Below are positions 53,893 to 61,621 of a DNA stretch of 64,000 nucleotides, in pieces. The notes below the pieces were generated by a model, which made no database searches, was not told the DNA's origin, and was given only the letters and a program-made list of their open reading frames with translations. The stretch lies in assembly GCA_030645915.1 (NCBI GenBank), contig JAUSNO010000005.1, forward strand, positions 118,535 through 182,534. Reading direction: 5' to 3'. This stretch comes from Undibacterium sp. Its GTDB lineage: Bacteria; Pseudomonadota; Gammaproteobacteria; Burkholderiales; Burkholderiaceae_D. Positions within the stretch are counted from its first letter, which is position 1. Each line of letters opens with the position of its first letter. The position numbers and the translations under genes were made by a program.

Positions 53893-55014
53893 ATGAGCAG
53901 CTTTTTAACCACACCTTTACCCGAACCCTCTGGTGCCGCAAAGACGGTATGGATACGCACAGGGCAGGCACACAATCAGCTCACGCGTGCTGAGTTTAGT
54001 CTGCGGTACCGTGCCAGCTTTACCGATCCTGCGTTCGGCGCTGAAGAATTATCAATTGCCAGACTGGAAGAAATAGCCTGGCAGGCCTACGATGAAGGGC
54101 GCAAGGCACCGTTCACCCAGAAAGCCGGCGAGGGATATGCCGACCCCGGCTACGATCTATCGAGCGAATGGATCGCCACCAGGCAGCGTCTGGCCGAGGC
54201 GCAATTGCATTGGTCTGAGCCTTCAACCCCATCCAAAGTCTTGCTCATTTGCGGATCGGCGCGCAATGACGGCACTTGCCCTGGCGAGATGTCCAAGAGT
54301 TTCCGGCTGCTGCAAATAACCAAAGAAACACTGGAAAAAGCCGGCATCGTGCCCGATGTGCTGGATCTGAGCTTACTCACCTCGGAATATGGCCGCCATA
54401 TCCATCCCTGCAAAGGCTGCGCCTCGACCGCGATGCCCTTATGCCATTGGCCCTGCAGTTGCTACCCCAACCATGCGCTGAACCAGACCAATGACTGGAT
54501 GGCAGAAATTTACGAACGCTGGACCGCCGCGCATGCGGTGATTATCGTCACGCCGGTGTATTGGTACCAAAGCCCCAGCCCTTTAAAGCTAATGATGGAC
54601 CGGCTGGTATGCGCCGATGGCGGCAACCCCGATCCGACTTCTACCTCAGGCAAAAAGGCCGCCAAGGCCAAGGAATTGGAAATGGCCGGCTGGGCATATC
54701 CGCAGCATCTGGCCGGGCGCGCCTATGGCCTGATCGTGCACGGTGACGTCAGCGGTGTCGACGAGGCACGGCGGGCGCTGTCCGACTGGCTAGATTGGAT
54801 GGGTTTGTTCGATGCAGGCGCCCTCGCCCGCCTCGGTCGCTATATCGGCTACTACGAAGCCTATGCCAGCAGCCATGACGCGCTGGATAAGGATAGTGCA
54901 ATACAGGAAGAAGCGCGCAATGTGGCCCGCGCCGTCGCCAAGGCAGTGATCGAGTTACGTGCCGGACGCTTGCAGGCGGCACAAGCGCATTTGTCACGGC
55001 CACGTCCCAAGTAA
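53893..55014 (+). CDS. NAD(P)H-dependent FMN oxidoreductase, flavodoxin-fold, with Cys-rich loop
   Basis: A 373-residue protein with an N-terminal extension of about 110 residues and then a flavodoxin-like NADPH-dependent FMN reductase: VLLICGSARNDGTCPGEMSKS (FMN phosphate loop), VVTPVYWYQSPSPLKLMMDRL, and GRAYGLIVHGDVSG. A loop HPCKGCASTAMPLCHWPCSCY holds five cysteines. The extension may form a separate helical cap. ATG 53893 has AAAGGAG eight bases before; the frame is open from 53779 but has no ribosome site there. Electron acceptor unknown. Confidence 0.88.
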   Translation: MSSFLTTPLPEPSGAAKTVWIRTGQAHNQLTRAEFSLRYRASFTDPAFGAEELSIARLEEIAWQAYDEGRKAPFTQKAGEGYADPGYDLSSEWIATRQRLAEAQLHWSEPSTPSKVLLICGSARNDGTCPGEMSKSFRLLQITKETLEKAGIVPDVLDLSLLTSEYGRHIHPCKGCASTAMPLCHWPCSCYPNHALNQTNDWMAEIYERWTAAHAVIIVTPVYWYQSPSPLKLMMDRLVCADGGNPDPTSTSGKKAAKAKELEMAGWAYPQHLAGRAYGLIVHGDVSGVDEARRALSDWLDWMGLFDAGALARLGRYIGYYEAYASSHDALDKDSAIQEEARNVARAVAKAVIELRAGRLQAAQAHLSRPRPK

Positions 55015-55103
55015 CACCAAGGCTTGCGCTGCCGTTTGAAATCATTAAATTTAACCGCCTTTGATCAATCAATCACATCAAAGACAATCTCCAGGAGAAA
55101 AAC

Positions 55104-55676
55104 ATGGACATCCATCGTCACCACGTATCTGGTTTCTTCGCACAGCGCGACGAAGCGGAAGCAACCTTCGCCACACTCGTCACAAGAGGGCTAGCCCGCG
55201 AGCAATTGCAAATATTCGACACCAAGCGAGGCGCAGCACCGTTACCCGCCTCAACGCCGCATCAGGCACCGCCCGAGGCAGGCAGTGATGCCGCATTAAA
55301 AGATATTCTGGTGGATGGCGCCATCGGCACTGCAGTTGGTACCGGCTTAGGCGCGCTGGCGCAAGTGGCACTGGTCGCGGCCAATGTCAGTCTGTTCATC
55401 GCCAGCCCCTTGATCGCGCCGTTAGTGATGATGGGCTGGGGTGCCAGCTTAGGCGGTTTGCTTGGCGCTGCGAATGGGGCGATAAAAAAAGAAACGGGCG
55501 GTACCGCAGCTTCAATCGAGGAAAAAACGGGCTGGCTATCGACGCTGATCGGGGACGCGATCGCCAGCGGACAATTTGTGCTGGTAGCGCAAACCAATAC
55601 TGAGCAAGAAACAGCCATCGCGCAAGAGGTCATAGAAGCCTCGGTCGGTAGCTACAAGGACGACAGCATTGCGTGA
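55104..55676 (+). CDS. Glycine-zipper general-stress-like protein
   Basis: A 190-residue protein with the same three-part plan as the one at 27092: N-terminal fold half (HVSGFFAQRDEAEATFATLVTRGLAREQLQIF), a membrane hairpin rich in Gly (ILVDGAIGTAVGTGLGALAQVALV ... WGASLGGLLGAANGAIK), and C-terminal half (GQFVLVAQTNTEQETAIAQEVIEASVG). The C-terminal half matches the heavy-metal-like stress domain in outline only. CCAGGAGAAAAAC precedes the start. Function unknown. Confidence 0.8.
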   Translation: MDIHRHHVSGFFAQRDEAEATFATLVTRGLAREQLQIFDTKRGAAPLPASTPHQAPPEAGSDAALKDILVDGAIGTAVGTGLGALAQVALVAANVSLFIASPLIAPLVMMGWGASLGGLLGAANGAIKKETGGTAASIEEKTGWLSTLIGDAIASGQFVLVAQTNTEQETAIAQEVIEASVGSYKDDSIA

Positions 55677-55762
55677 ACGAGATGCCGTTCAGCTGTGCCG
55701 GCGTACAGACAACACGCCTGCACAGCCATTTTCAGCATGAATAAAAACGAGAAGAGTGTCAA

Positions 55763-55835
55763 GCCCACCATGCAACGCCCATCTGCCTTACAGGCAGGGC
55801 ACGGCTGAAACCCGCATGGGTATTGCGTGGTGGGC
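55763..55835. repeat. Palindromic intergenic element, copy F
   Basis: A 73 nt element between two convergent genes. The right arm is intact (ATGGGTATTGCGTGGTGGGC), the left arm has two mismatches (GCCCACCATGCAACGCCCAT). It has probably decayed on one side. Confidence 0.85.
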
Positions 55836-55874
55836 CTGCCAGTATTTGAGATCCAATCACCAGGCCTGCATTAT

Positions 55875-57443
55875 TTACCTGTCGCCCCCCGCCAACCGCA
55901 GCAAGCTGCCCAGCTCCACGGCATTCATCGGCCGGCCAAAAAAATAACCCTGCCCTTCATCGCACTGCTGCGCCATCAGAAATGCGCACTGATCCGGGGT
56001 TTCTACGCCTTCGGCGATCACACGCTTCTTGAGGCTTTTACCCATATTGATGACGGCACTGACTATGGTCGCGTCATCGAGATTGCTACTCATGTGCTTG
56101 ACGAAGGACTGGTCGATCTTGAGTGTATCGACCGGAAACCGCCTGAGATAACTCAGGCTGGAATAGCCGGTACCAAAATCATCCACGGCCAGCTTGATGC
56201 CCATGTCGGCAAGTGCATGCAATACCGCATCGGTCGAGCTGGCATCGCGCATTAAAACGCTTTCGGTCAGCTCAAGTTCCAGATGGCGGGGTTCCATGCC
56301 GGTGTCGTCCAGGGTGGCGCGGATATTGTCGATGAAATCCTTGGCACGAAATTCCAGCGCGGAAGTATTGACTGCAATGGTCAGGGGCGCCAGACCCAGT
56401 TCGCGCCAGATGCGCGCCTGAAGACAAGCTTCGCGCAAGACCCAGCGCCCCATCGGCAAGATCAAACCGCAGTCTTCCGCAATGGCGACGAACTGCGCCG
56501 GCATTAATAGTCCCCTTTCGGGGTGTTGCCAGCGTATGAGTGCTTCGACGCCGACTATCGCCTCTGTCTGAAGATCCACTTTGGGCTGATAATGCAAAAT
56601 AAATTCAGCTCGTTCCAGCGCAAGACGCAGGCTCACTTCAACCGAGTGCCGCTGTACCGCACGCGCATTCATTTCGGCTTCAAAAAATCTAAAATTATTA
56701 CGCCCGCTTTCCTTGGCGCAGTACATGGCGGTATCCGCATTTTTAATTAAACTTTCCGCATCCATACCATCATCGGGATAAATGCTGACCCCGACGCTCA
56801 CGCTGACATGCAGAATGTGTCCGTCAACCTGGTGCGGCAAGGCCAATGCCAGCAGAATTTTTTGCACTGAGAGCGCTGCATCCGTGGCATGTTCTATCAC
56901 TGGCAGCAACACGACAAACTCATCGCCACCCTGCCGGCTGATGGTATCGGACTGACGCACGCAACTGATGAGGCGATGCGCAACAGACTGCAGCAGTTGA
57001 TCGCCGACAGCATGCCCCAGCGAATCATTGATATGCTTAAACCGGTCCAGATCAAGAAACATCACCGCCAATTGACTTCCATCGCGACGGGCGAATTCTA
57101 TCGCCTGATTAATGCGGTCTTGCAGCAACATTCTGTTGGGTAGATCGGTCAGCACGTCGTGATGCGCCAGATAATCGAGCTCCACCTTAGCGGATTCGAT
57201 TTGCTCGGTCATTTTGTGCGCTTCAATGCTGGAGATAACCAATTGCGCGTTGGCCTGTCGCAACATCGTGATGTGATCGGCAGAGGCGACTTGCGCCCTC
57301 TTTTCTTTTTCGCTGGTCAGTACGCGTGAGGCGTCAGTCAACTCGCGGAGTTCAACTGCACTTTCACGTAAATGCACCGCCGTCTCACGTGCAGTGACTA
57401 ATTCTTCCCGAATGACGAGCGCCGCGACCCGATCATCTGCCAT
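55875..57443 (-). CDS. GGDEF-EAL protein
   Basis: A 522-residue c-di-GMP protein. Residues 1-90 are a charged coiled coil (TARETAVHLRESAVELRELTDASRVL; MLRQANAQLVISSIEAHKMTEQI). The GGDEF domain (DVLTDLPNRMLLQDRI ... ISRQGGDEFVVLLPV) and the EAL domain (VGVEALIRWQHPERG; DDFGTGYSSLSYLRRFPVDTLKID; RVIAEGVET) both keep catalytic residues. No sensor domain, so it may form dimers through the coiled coil or partner with the neighbouring KaiC-like operon. Start ATG 57443; GTG 57446 is also possible. Confidence 0.92.
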   Translation of the reverse strand: MADDRVAALVIREELVTARETAVHLRESAVELRELTDASRVLTSEKEKRAQVASADHITMLRQANAQLVISSIEAHKMTEQIESAKVELDYLAHHDVLTDLPNRMLLQDRINQAIEFARRDGSQLAVMFLDLDRFKHINDSLGHAVGDQLLQSVAHRLISCVRQSDTISRQGGDEFVVLLPVIEHATDAALSVQKILLALALPHQVDGHILHVSVSVGVSIYPDDGMDAESLIKNADTAMYCAKESGRNNFRFFEAEMNARAVQRHSVEVSLRLALERAEFILHYQPKVDLQTEAIVGVEALIRWQHPERGLLMPAQFVAIAEDCGLILPMGRWVLREACLQARIWRELGLAPLTIAVNTSALEFRAKDFIDNIRATLDDTGMEPRHLELELTESVLMRDASSTDAVLHALADMGIKLAVDDFGTGYSSLSYLRRFPVDTLKIDQSFVKHMSSNLDDATIVSAVINMGKSLKKRVIAEGVETPDQCAFLMAQQCDEGQGYFFGRPMNAVELGSLLRLAGGDR

Positions 57444-57629
57444 CACCAGCTCTTTTTTTCATTTCAACCCAATATCGTTTGACCGTTCCAGCGAAGGGAC
57501 GCATGTTGATCTATTAACCGAAGACCTGAGCGAAGAATGCCGACGATCTTGCAGTGCGTCAGTTCGGTAACACACATGGTTTTTAGGATGTCATGATTGA
57601 TTGAAGCGAACGATGGCTAAAATGCACAA

Positions 57630-57730
57630 GCCCACCACGCAATACCCATGCGGGTTGACAGCCTGTCTGGCCTGAAACCCGCATGGATAGTGCGCTCCGC
57701 CTAGTGCGCTCCGCCTAGTGCGTGGTGGGC
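57630..57730. repeat. Palindromic intergenic element, copy G
   Basis: A 101 nt element. The left arm GCCCACCACGCAATACCCAT then GCGGG; the right arm CCCGCATGGATAGTGCG and then two tandem copies of AGTGCGCTCCGCCT at 57689-57702 and 57703-57716 before AGTGCGTGGTGGGC. Downstream of the KaiC-like gene, upstream of the GGDEF-EAL start. Confidence 0.9.
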
Positions 57731-57794
57731 TTGCCACCTTTTTGAATTGATACCAGCGCGGGTACCGGGCGCTGAGCACTCGGTACCGGGCTGA

Positions 57795-59243
57795 TTAACC
57801 GCCGGTAGGCTGGCCGGACAAGATTCCGCGATACTGCGTCAATGCCTCGCCAATGACGATGTTGTCTTTCTCCACATCGAAAAAGCGGATATCTTTGCTG
57901 TGCGCGCTGGCACGCACTTTAACGACCGAGATCACGCGCTTAAATTGGCCGTCCAGTTCTACGTAGCGTTGCAGCAATATCGCATCGGCTAAAAAGGCAT
58001 TGCCGTAAGAGCTAAAACGCAAAAAGTTATATTGGTCTTCCAGCTCGGAAGTCATCATGACTGTGACACCCATACCGGTCAGAACAGCCACTAAGCGGTA
58101 CAGCGCCTCACGAAAATCTTCGCGAAACACCGATGCCAATGCCAGCTCCAGGCCAGACAAGGAATCAATCACCACCCGCTTTGCCTTCATGCTGTTAATC
58201 ATGACGACCAGATCATGCAAGATCTCGTCTAGCGACAAATCCAGGGTACGTGTATTGATGACGCCGACCTGGCCACTAGTGACCAATTTATCCAGCCGGT
58301 GGCTGAGCAATTGATTCGGGCTTTTTTCAAACGCGGCGATCACGCCTGGCTCGCCAATACGCACACCCTCGGCCAAAAACTCGGTCGCCAGCACAGATTT
58401 ACCCGACCCGGAAGGGCCGACCACCAGCAAAGAATAGCCGGCAGGCAAGCCACCGCCCATCATATCGTCCAGCACAGGGACGCCCATCGACAGACGTTTA
58501 TCGCCGGATATCAGTACATCGTTCGCCTTATTGGTGGACAAAACTGCCCGCGGAAAAACCTCTACGCCATCATTGCTGATACGGAAAGTATGCACGCCGA
58601 CGCTTTGCGCCTGGCCACGCATTTTTACCACCTGAATCTTGCGTATCATCGCATCGCGATGCACTACCTGCGACATCCAGATAATGCCATCGGCAACGGT
58701 AAACACCGGGCTCGATTCAGCCTCAGGTGCCAGATACTCACCGATCAAAAAGGTCGTTGCCTGCCAGCTGGTCATTTGCATGCCCAGGCGCTGTACAAAA
58801 TTGGCCAAGCCAGATGCGCTAGGCTCAGACGCTTTTGCCGATTGCACCACCGAGCGAAACGAATCGACAAAGACCAGGCTAGGCGCAAAACTTTGCACTT
58901 CTTCAGCGATGCGTGCCAATACGCGGTCAAAATTGCCATCGAGCAGTTCGGCCGCAAGATTGACAAACTTAATCGATTGATTGACTTTATTAATATCAAA
59001 AAAAGGAAATTGCTGCTGATAGCGCAACATCTTCAACGGCGATTCACCCAGTACCGTAAAGAACAAGGCACGGCGATCAGGGCTCGCCAGGGAAAACATC
59101 ATCTGGTGCGCCATCGTTGTCTTGCCACTACCCGGCGTACCCGCCAGCAGGTTAAAAGAAAACTCTGGCAGACCGCCGCCCAACAAATCATCCAAACCAG
59201 GTACGCCCGTTGCCAAGCGGCGTATGGTGACTTTATTACTCAT
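57795..59243 (-). CDS. KaiC-like two-domain RecA-fold ATPase
   Basis: A 482-residue protein with two KaiC/RadA-type domains. CI: PGLDDLLGGGLPEFSFNLLAGTPGSGKTT (Walker A), Walker B SLVFVDSF. CII: LDDMMGGGLPAGYSLLVVGPSGSGKS, RVVIDSLSGLELAL. This is the plan of circadian KaiC, but there is no kaiA or kaiB. The C-terminal phosphorylation segment reads FSSYGNAFLADAILLQRYVELDG, where KaiC has Ser and Thr phosphosites; here Asn and Ala appear. Probably a non-clock signalling ATPase. The start overlaps the preceding gene as ATGA. Confidence 0.9.
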   Translation of the reverse strand: MSNKVTIRRLATGVPGLDDLLGGGLPEFSFNLLAGTPGSGKTTMAHQMMFSLASPDRRALFFTVLGESPLKMLRYQQQFPFFDINKVNQSIKFVNLAAELLDGNFDRVLARIAEEVQSFAPSLVFVDSFRSVVQSAKASEPSASGLANFVQRLGMQMTSWQATTFLIGEYLAPEAESSPVFTVADGIIWMSQVVHRDAMIRKIQVVKMRGQAQSVGVHTFRISNDGVEVFPRAVLSTNKANDVLISGDKRLSMGVPVLDDMMGGGLPAGYSLLVVGPSGSGKSVLATEFLAEGVRIGEPGVIAAFEKSPNQLLSHRLDKLVTSGQVGVINTRTLDLSLDEILHDLVVMINSMKAKRVVIDSLSGLELALASVFREDFREALYRLVAVLTGMGVTVMMTSELEDQYNFLRFSSYGNAFLADAILLQRYVELDGQFKRVISVVKVRASAHSKDIRFFDVEKDNIVIGEALTQYRGILSGQPTGG

Positions 59244-59659
59244 TTTTGAATTCCCTTTACCACTATATGTAATGTGTCATCAATCCAGGCAGAACGTAGA
59301 ATGCTGGCCGTTAAAAGATCGCCAATTAACAAGGCCAAAATATCGACAAACGTAATGAGCAAAGCTTTGCTAGCCTCACTGGCTTCAGCGGGCTCTCTGT
59401 TTTCAAGACTAATTTGTAAACCTGCGAAGCGGGAATCGGATGATTGTGTAATATGGTCAAGCAGCAACCATGGAAAAGTGACGCTATTGAGATGACCGCT
59501 TCTTGTATAGAGCGACTGAAAACCCTCTTCACCAATAAGCGAAATGAGTTCAACAGCCAGGCGCTCCCACAGCAAGATAGTCACGTCGACAACGGCGTCT
59601 GGCCGTTGCGTGACGGCCTTTTCGACTATGTCATGACGTTGATCGATGATTGATCCCAT
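59240..59659 (-). CDS. Hypothetical protein translationally coupled to the KaiC-like gene
   Basis: A 139-residue soluble protein of unknown family, with a mixed helix and strand pattern: ELISLIGEEGFQSLYTRSGHLNSVTFPWLLLDH and ALLITFVDILALLIGDLLTASILRSAW. Its stop and the KaiC-like start share ATGA, so both products are made together and may interact. No KaiB or thioredoxin-like motif is seen. ATG 59659 lacks a good ribosome site. Confidence 0.75.
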   Translation of the reverse strand: MGSIIDQRHDIVEKAVTQRPDAVVDVTILLWERLAVELISLIGEEGFQSLYTRSGHLNSVTFPWLLLDHITQSSDSRFAGLQISLENREPAEASEASKALLITFVDILALLIGDLLTASILRSAWIDDTLHIVVKGIQK

Positions 59660-60043
59660 AAATAAAATTTTAATCGGAATACAAGGACAAGATGAAAAAT
59701 CAAATTACCCGCCGATACCAGGCGATGGTAAACATAATTACGTTACGACCTGGAGAAAATGTAAAAACCTTAGAGATGATAAGCAAATGAAGTAGCTTGA
59801 AGGCTCAACATGACTACCAGCTTACGCCAACCAAGTATCATGACAAATACATACCAGCAGCAATTATATTCGCTAAGCATTGTAAAAAACTGTTAAATGT
59901 TTGCGCCAACTCAAAAAAACCATGTTCATCATGCCACGACCATTGACAATTTATGTCGAATTTTCTTCTCTGTTTGCCGAGCAATAAAAATACAAAAAAC
60001 GCTACACGCTTCGCTATCAACATCGGGCGAGCGATTTAAAATC

Positions 60044-60251
60044 CAGCAATTCTCATTTCAAAATTTGAAAAATATTGACGACGTATTTTTTGTTTCTTTC
60101 GTGCTCTTTTTCGTGCTTTTCGTGTTCAAGGTTTTGATTTGTTTGTCGGAACTTTAAAAAACAACAGCTTTTGGAACACGAAGGCACGAACAAAGCCGAA
60201 AAGCACGAAAGAACGAAAGAACGAAGCGTTAATTTTTGAAATGAGAATTGC
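60044..60251. mobile_element. MITE-like element, copy 3
   Basis: A 208 nt element, ends CAGCAATTCTCATTTCAAAA and TTTTTGAAATGAGAATTGC. Inner part as in copies 1 and 2 but with a small duplication GAAAGAACGAAAGAACGAAG on the right side. It lies in the 685 bp gap between the KaiC-like operon and the REC-PAS gene; the rest of the gap is AT-rich with no gene I can support. Confidence 0.87.
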
Positions 60252-60344
60252 GATTAAAAACCTACCTGTTGCCCACACTCAACAGCGCCAGGCCGCACTG
60301 GCAGGAAATAAGCGAATGCGACGAAGATATATTACAAGGATATA

Positions 60345-61550
60345 TTACGAGGCAGCACTCATGACAGCAATCATGACCCAATGATCCTGATCCGCCTCAT
60401 GCATGGCGTGCCATGTGATGGTGCTGCGCATTGCGGAGCCATCCTGACGCATCAACTGTATGGTTTGTGCCGTTTGTGCAGGCGCTAACAATGTTGATTG
60501 TTCTGGATCAGCGGTAATCATTGCATCAAATTTTTTGGCCAGATCCACGCTACTGTCCAACCCCAGCTCAGCAACGTCCGCAGCTAACAACGCCGCCCTG
60601 TCATAACCGAGCAGTCGGCAAGCGGTGTCATTGACATCGAGCATGCGCATAGTGCTGCGATCTATCACGCACACGCCCTGATCAATGACATCGAGCACTT
60701 TACGCAATCGCAGTTGCTCGCTATCTGGCCGGCGGCGATCAGTCAACTCCATCCCGATGCCACGGTAGCCGGTAAACCGGCTGGAAGAATCAAACATCGG
60801 CTCGCCGCTAACTTGCAAATATTGGGTAGAGCCATCGGTATTGCTGCGGCTATAGACAAAATCAAGGAAAGGCCGGCGATCAGCAATATTGGCGTGCAAC
60901 ATGTCACGCTCGGCGGCGTTCCAGCGTCCGATCGCCGCTGGCTTGCCAGCCCCCATCAATTCATCAGCTTCCAAACCCAGCATTTCAAACACAGGGCCGG
61001 ATACTTTAGTGAAGTTGCCTAAGGAATCTTGCTCCCAATACCAATCGGATGACAGCTCGGTAAAACTCTTGAATCGCGCTTCACTTTCGCGCAATTCTAC
61101 CGTGCGCTCCAATACTGTTTGTTCCAGTACCTTATTGTAATTATCTAATTTCCGGTACAACAAGCGTACTTCCAGCATATTGTGGATGCGTGTTTGCACT
61201 TCGACGATATCAAATGGCTTGGCGACAAAATCTTTCGCGCCCATTTGCAATGCACGCAGCTTATGGTTGGGCTGGGCGGTAATCACCAATACCGGCATGT
61301 AGCCGTCCGGATCGATTTCCTTCAGACCTTCCATGACCTGAAAACCATCCATCTCGGGCATTTGCAAATCCAGCAAAATCAGGTCGTAACGGTGTTCTGC
61401 ATACAGGGCACACACCGTATGCGGATCCATCGTTGACGTCACGCGCAAATAGCCTGCATTGCGCAGGATCTGTTCGAGCAGAGTGACATTCGCTTTTTGA
61501 TCATCGACGATCAAAATTTTGGCATTTAAAATCTCGGCTATTTCTAACAT
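60345..61550 (-). CDS. REC-PAS-PAS response regulator without output domain
   Basis: A 401-residue protein. Residues 1-125 are a receiver (KILIVDDQKANV, phospho-Asp in LILLDLQMPEMDG, AKPFD). A coiled link (LLYRKLDNYNKVLEQTVLERTVELRESEARF) leads to a PAS domain (SFTELSSDWYWEQDSLGNF ... YRGIGMELTDRR), then a second PAS (VLDVIDQGVCVIDRSTMRMLDVNDTACRLLGYD). There is no kinase, GGDEF or HTH at the end, so it may work by protein contact. It lies 71 bp downstream of the hybrid kinase gene, probably in one operon. Confidence 0.9.
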   Translation of the reverse strand: MLEIAEILNAKILIVDDQKANVTLLEQILRNAGYLRVTSTMDPHTVCALYAEHRYDLILLDLQMPEMDGFQVMEGLKEIDPDGYMPVLVITAQPNHKLRALQMGAKDFVAKPFDIVEVQTRIHNMLEVRLLYRKLDNYNKVLEQTVLERTVELRESEARFKSFTELSSDWYWEQDSLGNFTKVSGPVFEMLGLEADELMGAGKPAAIGRWNAAERDMLHANIADRRPFLDFVYSRSNTDGSTQYLQVSGEPMFDSSSRFTGYRGIGMELTDRRRPDSEQLRLRKVLDVIDQGVCVIDRSTMRMLDVNDTACRLLGYDRAALLAADVAELGLDSSVDLAKKFDAMITADPEQSTLLAPAQTAQTIQLMRQDGSAMRSTITWHAMHEADQDHWVMIAVMSAAS

Positions 61551-61621
61551 AAAATTCTTTCAAAAATTCATTACGCTTAATGCAGGCTATGGCCTTATTG
61601 GCTTAAAAATAAGTGACAAAA

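Noticed and set aside
57630..57730. Integron attC sites
   Set aside because: The elements lack the RYYYAAC/GTTRRRY ends, and there is no integrase or cassette array.
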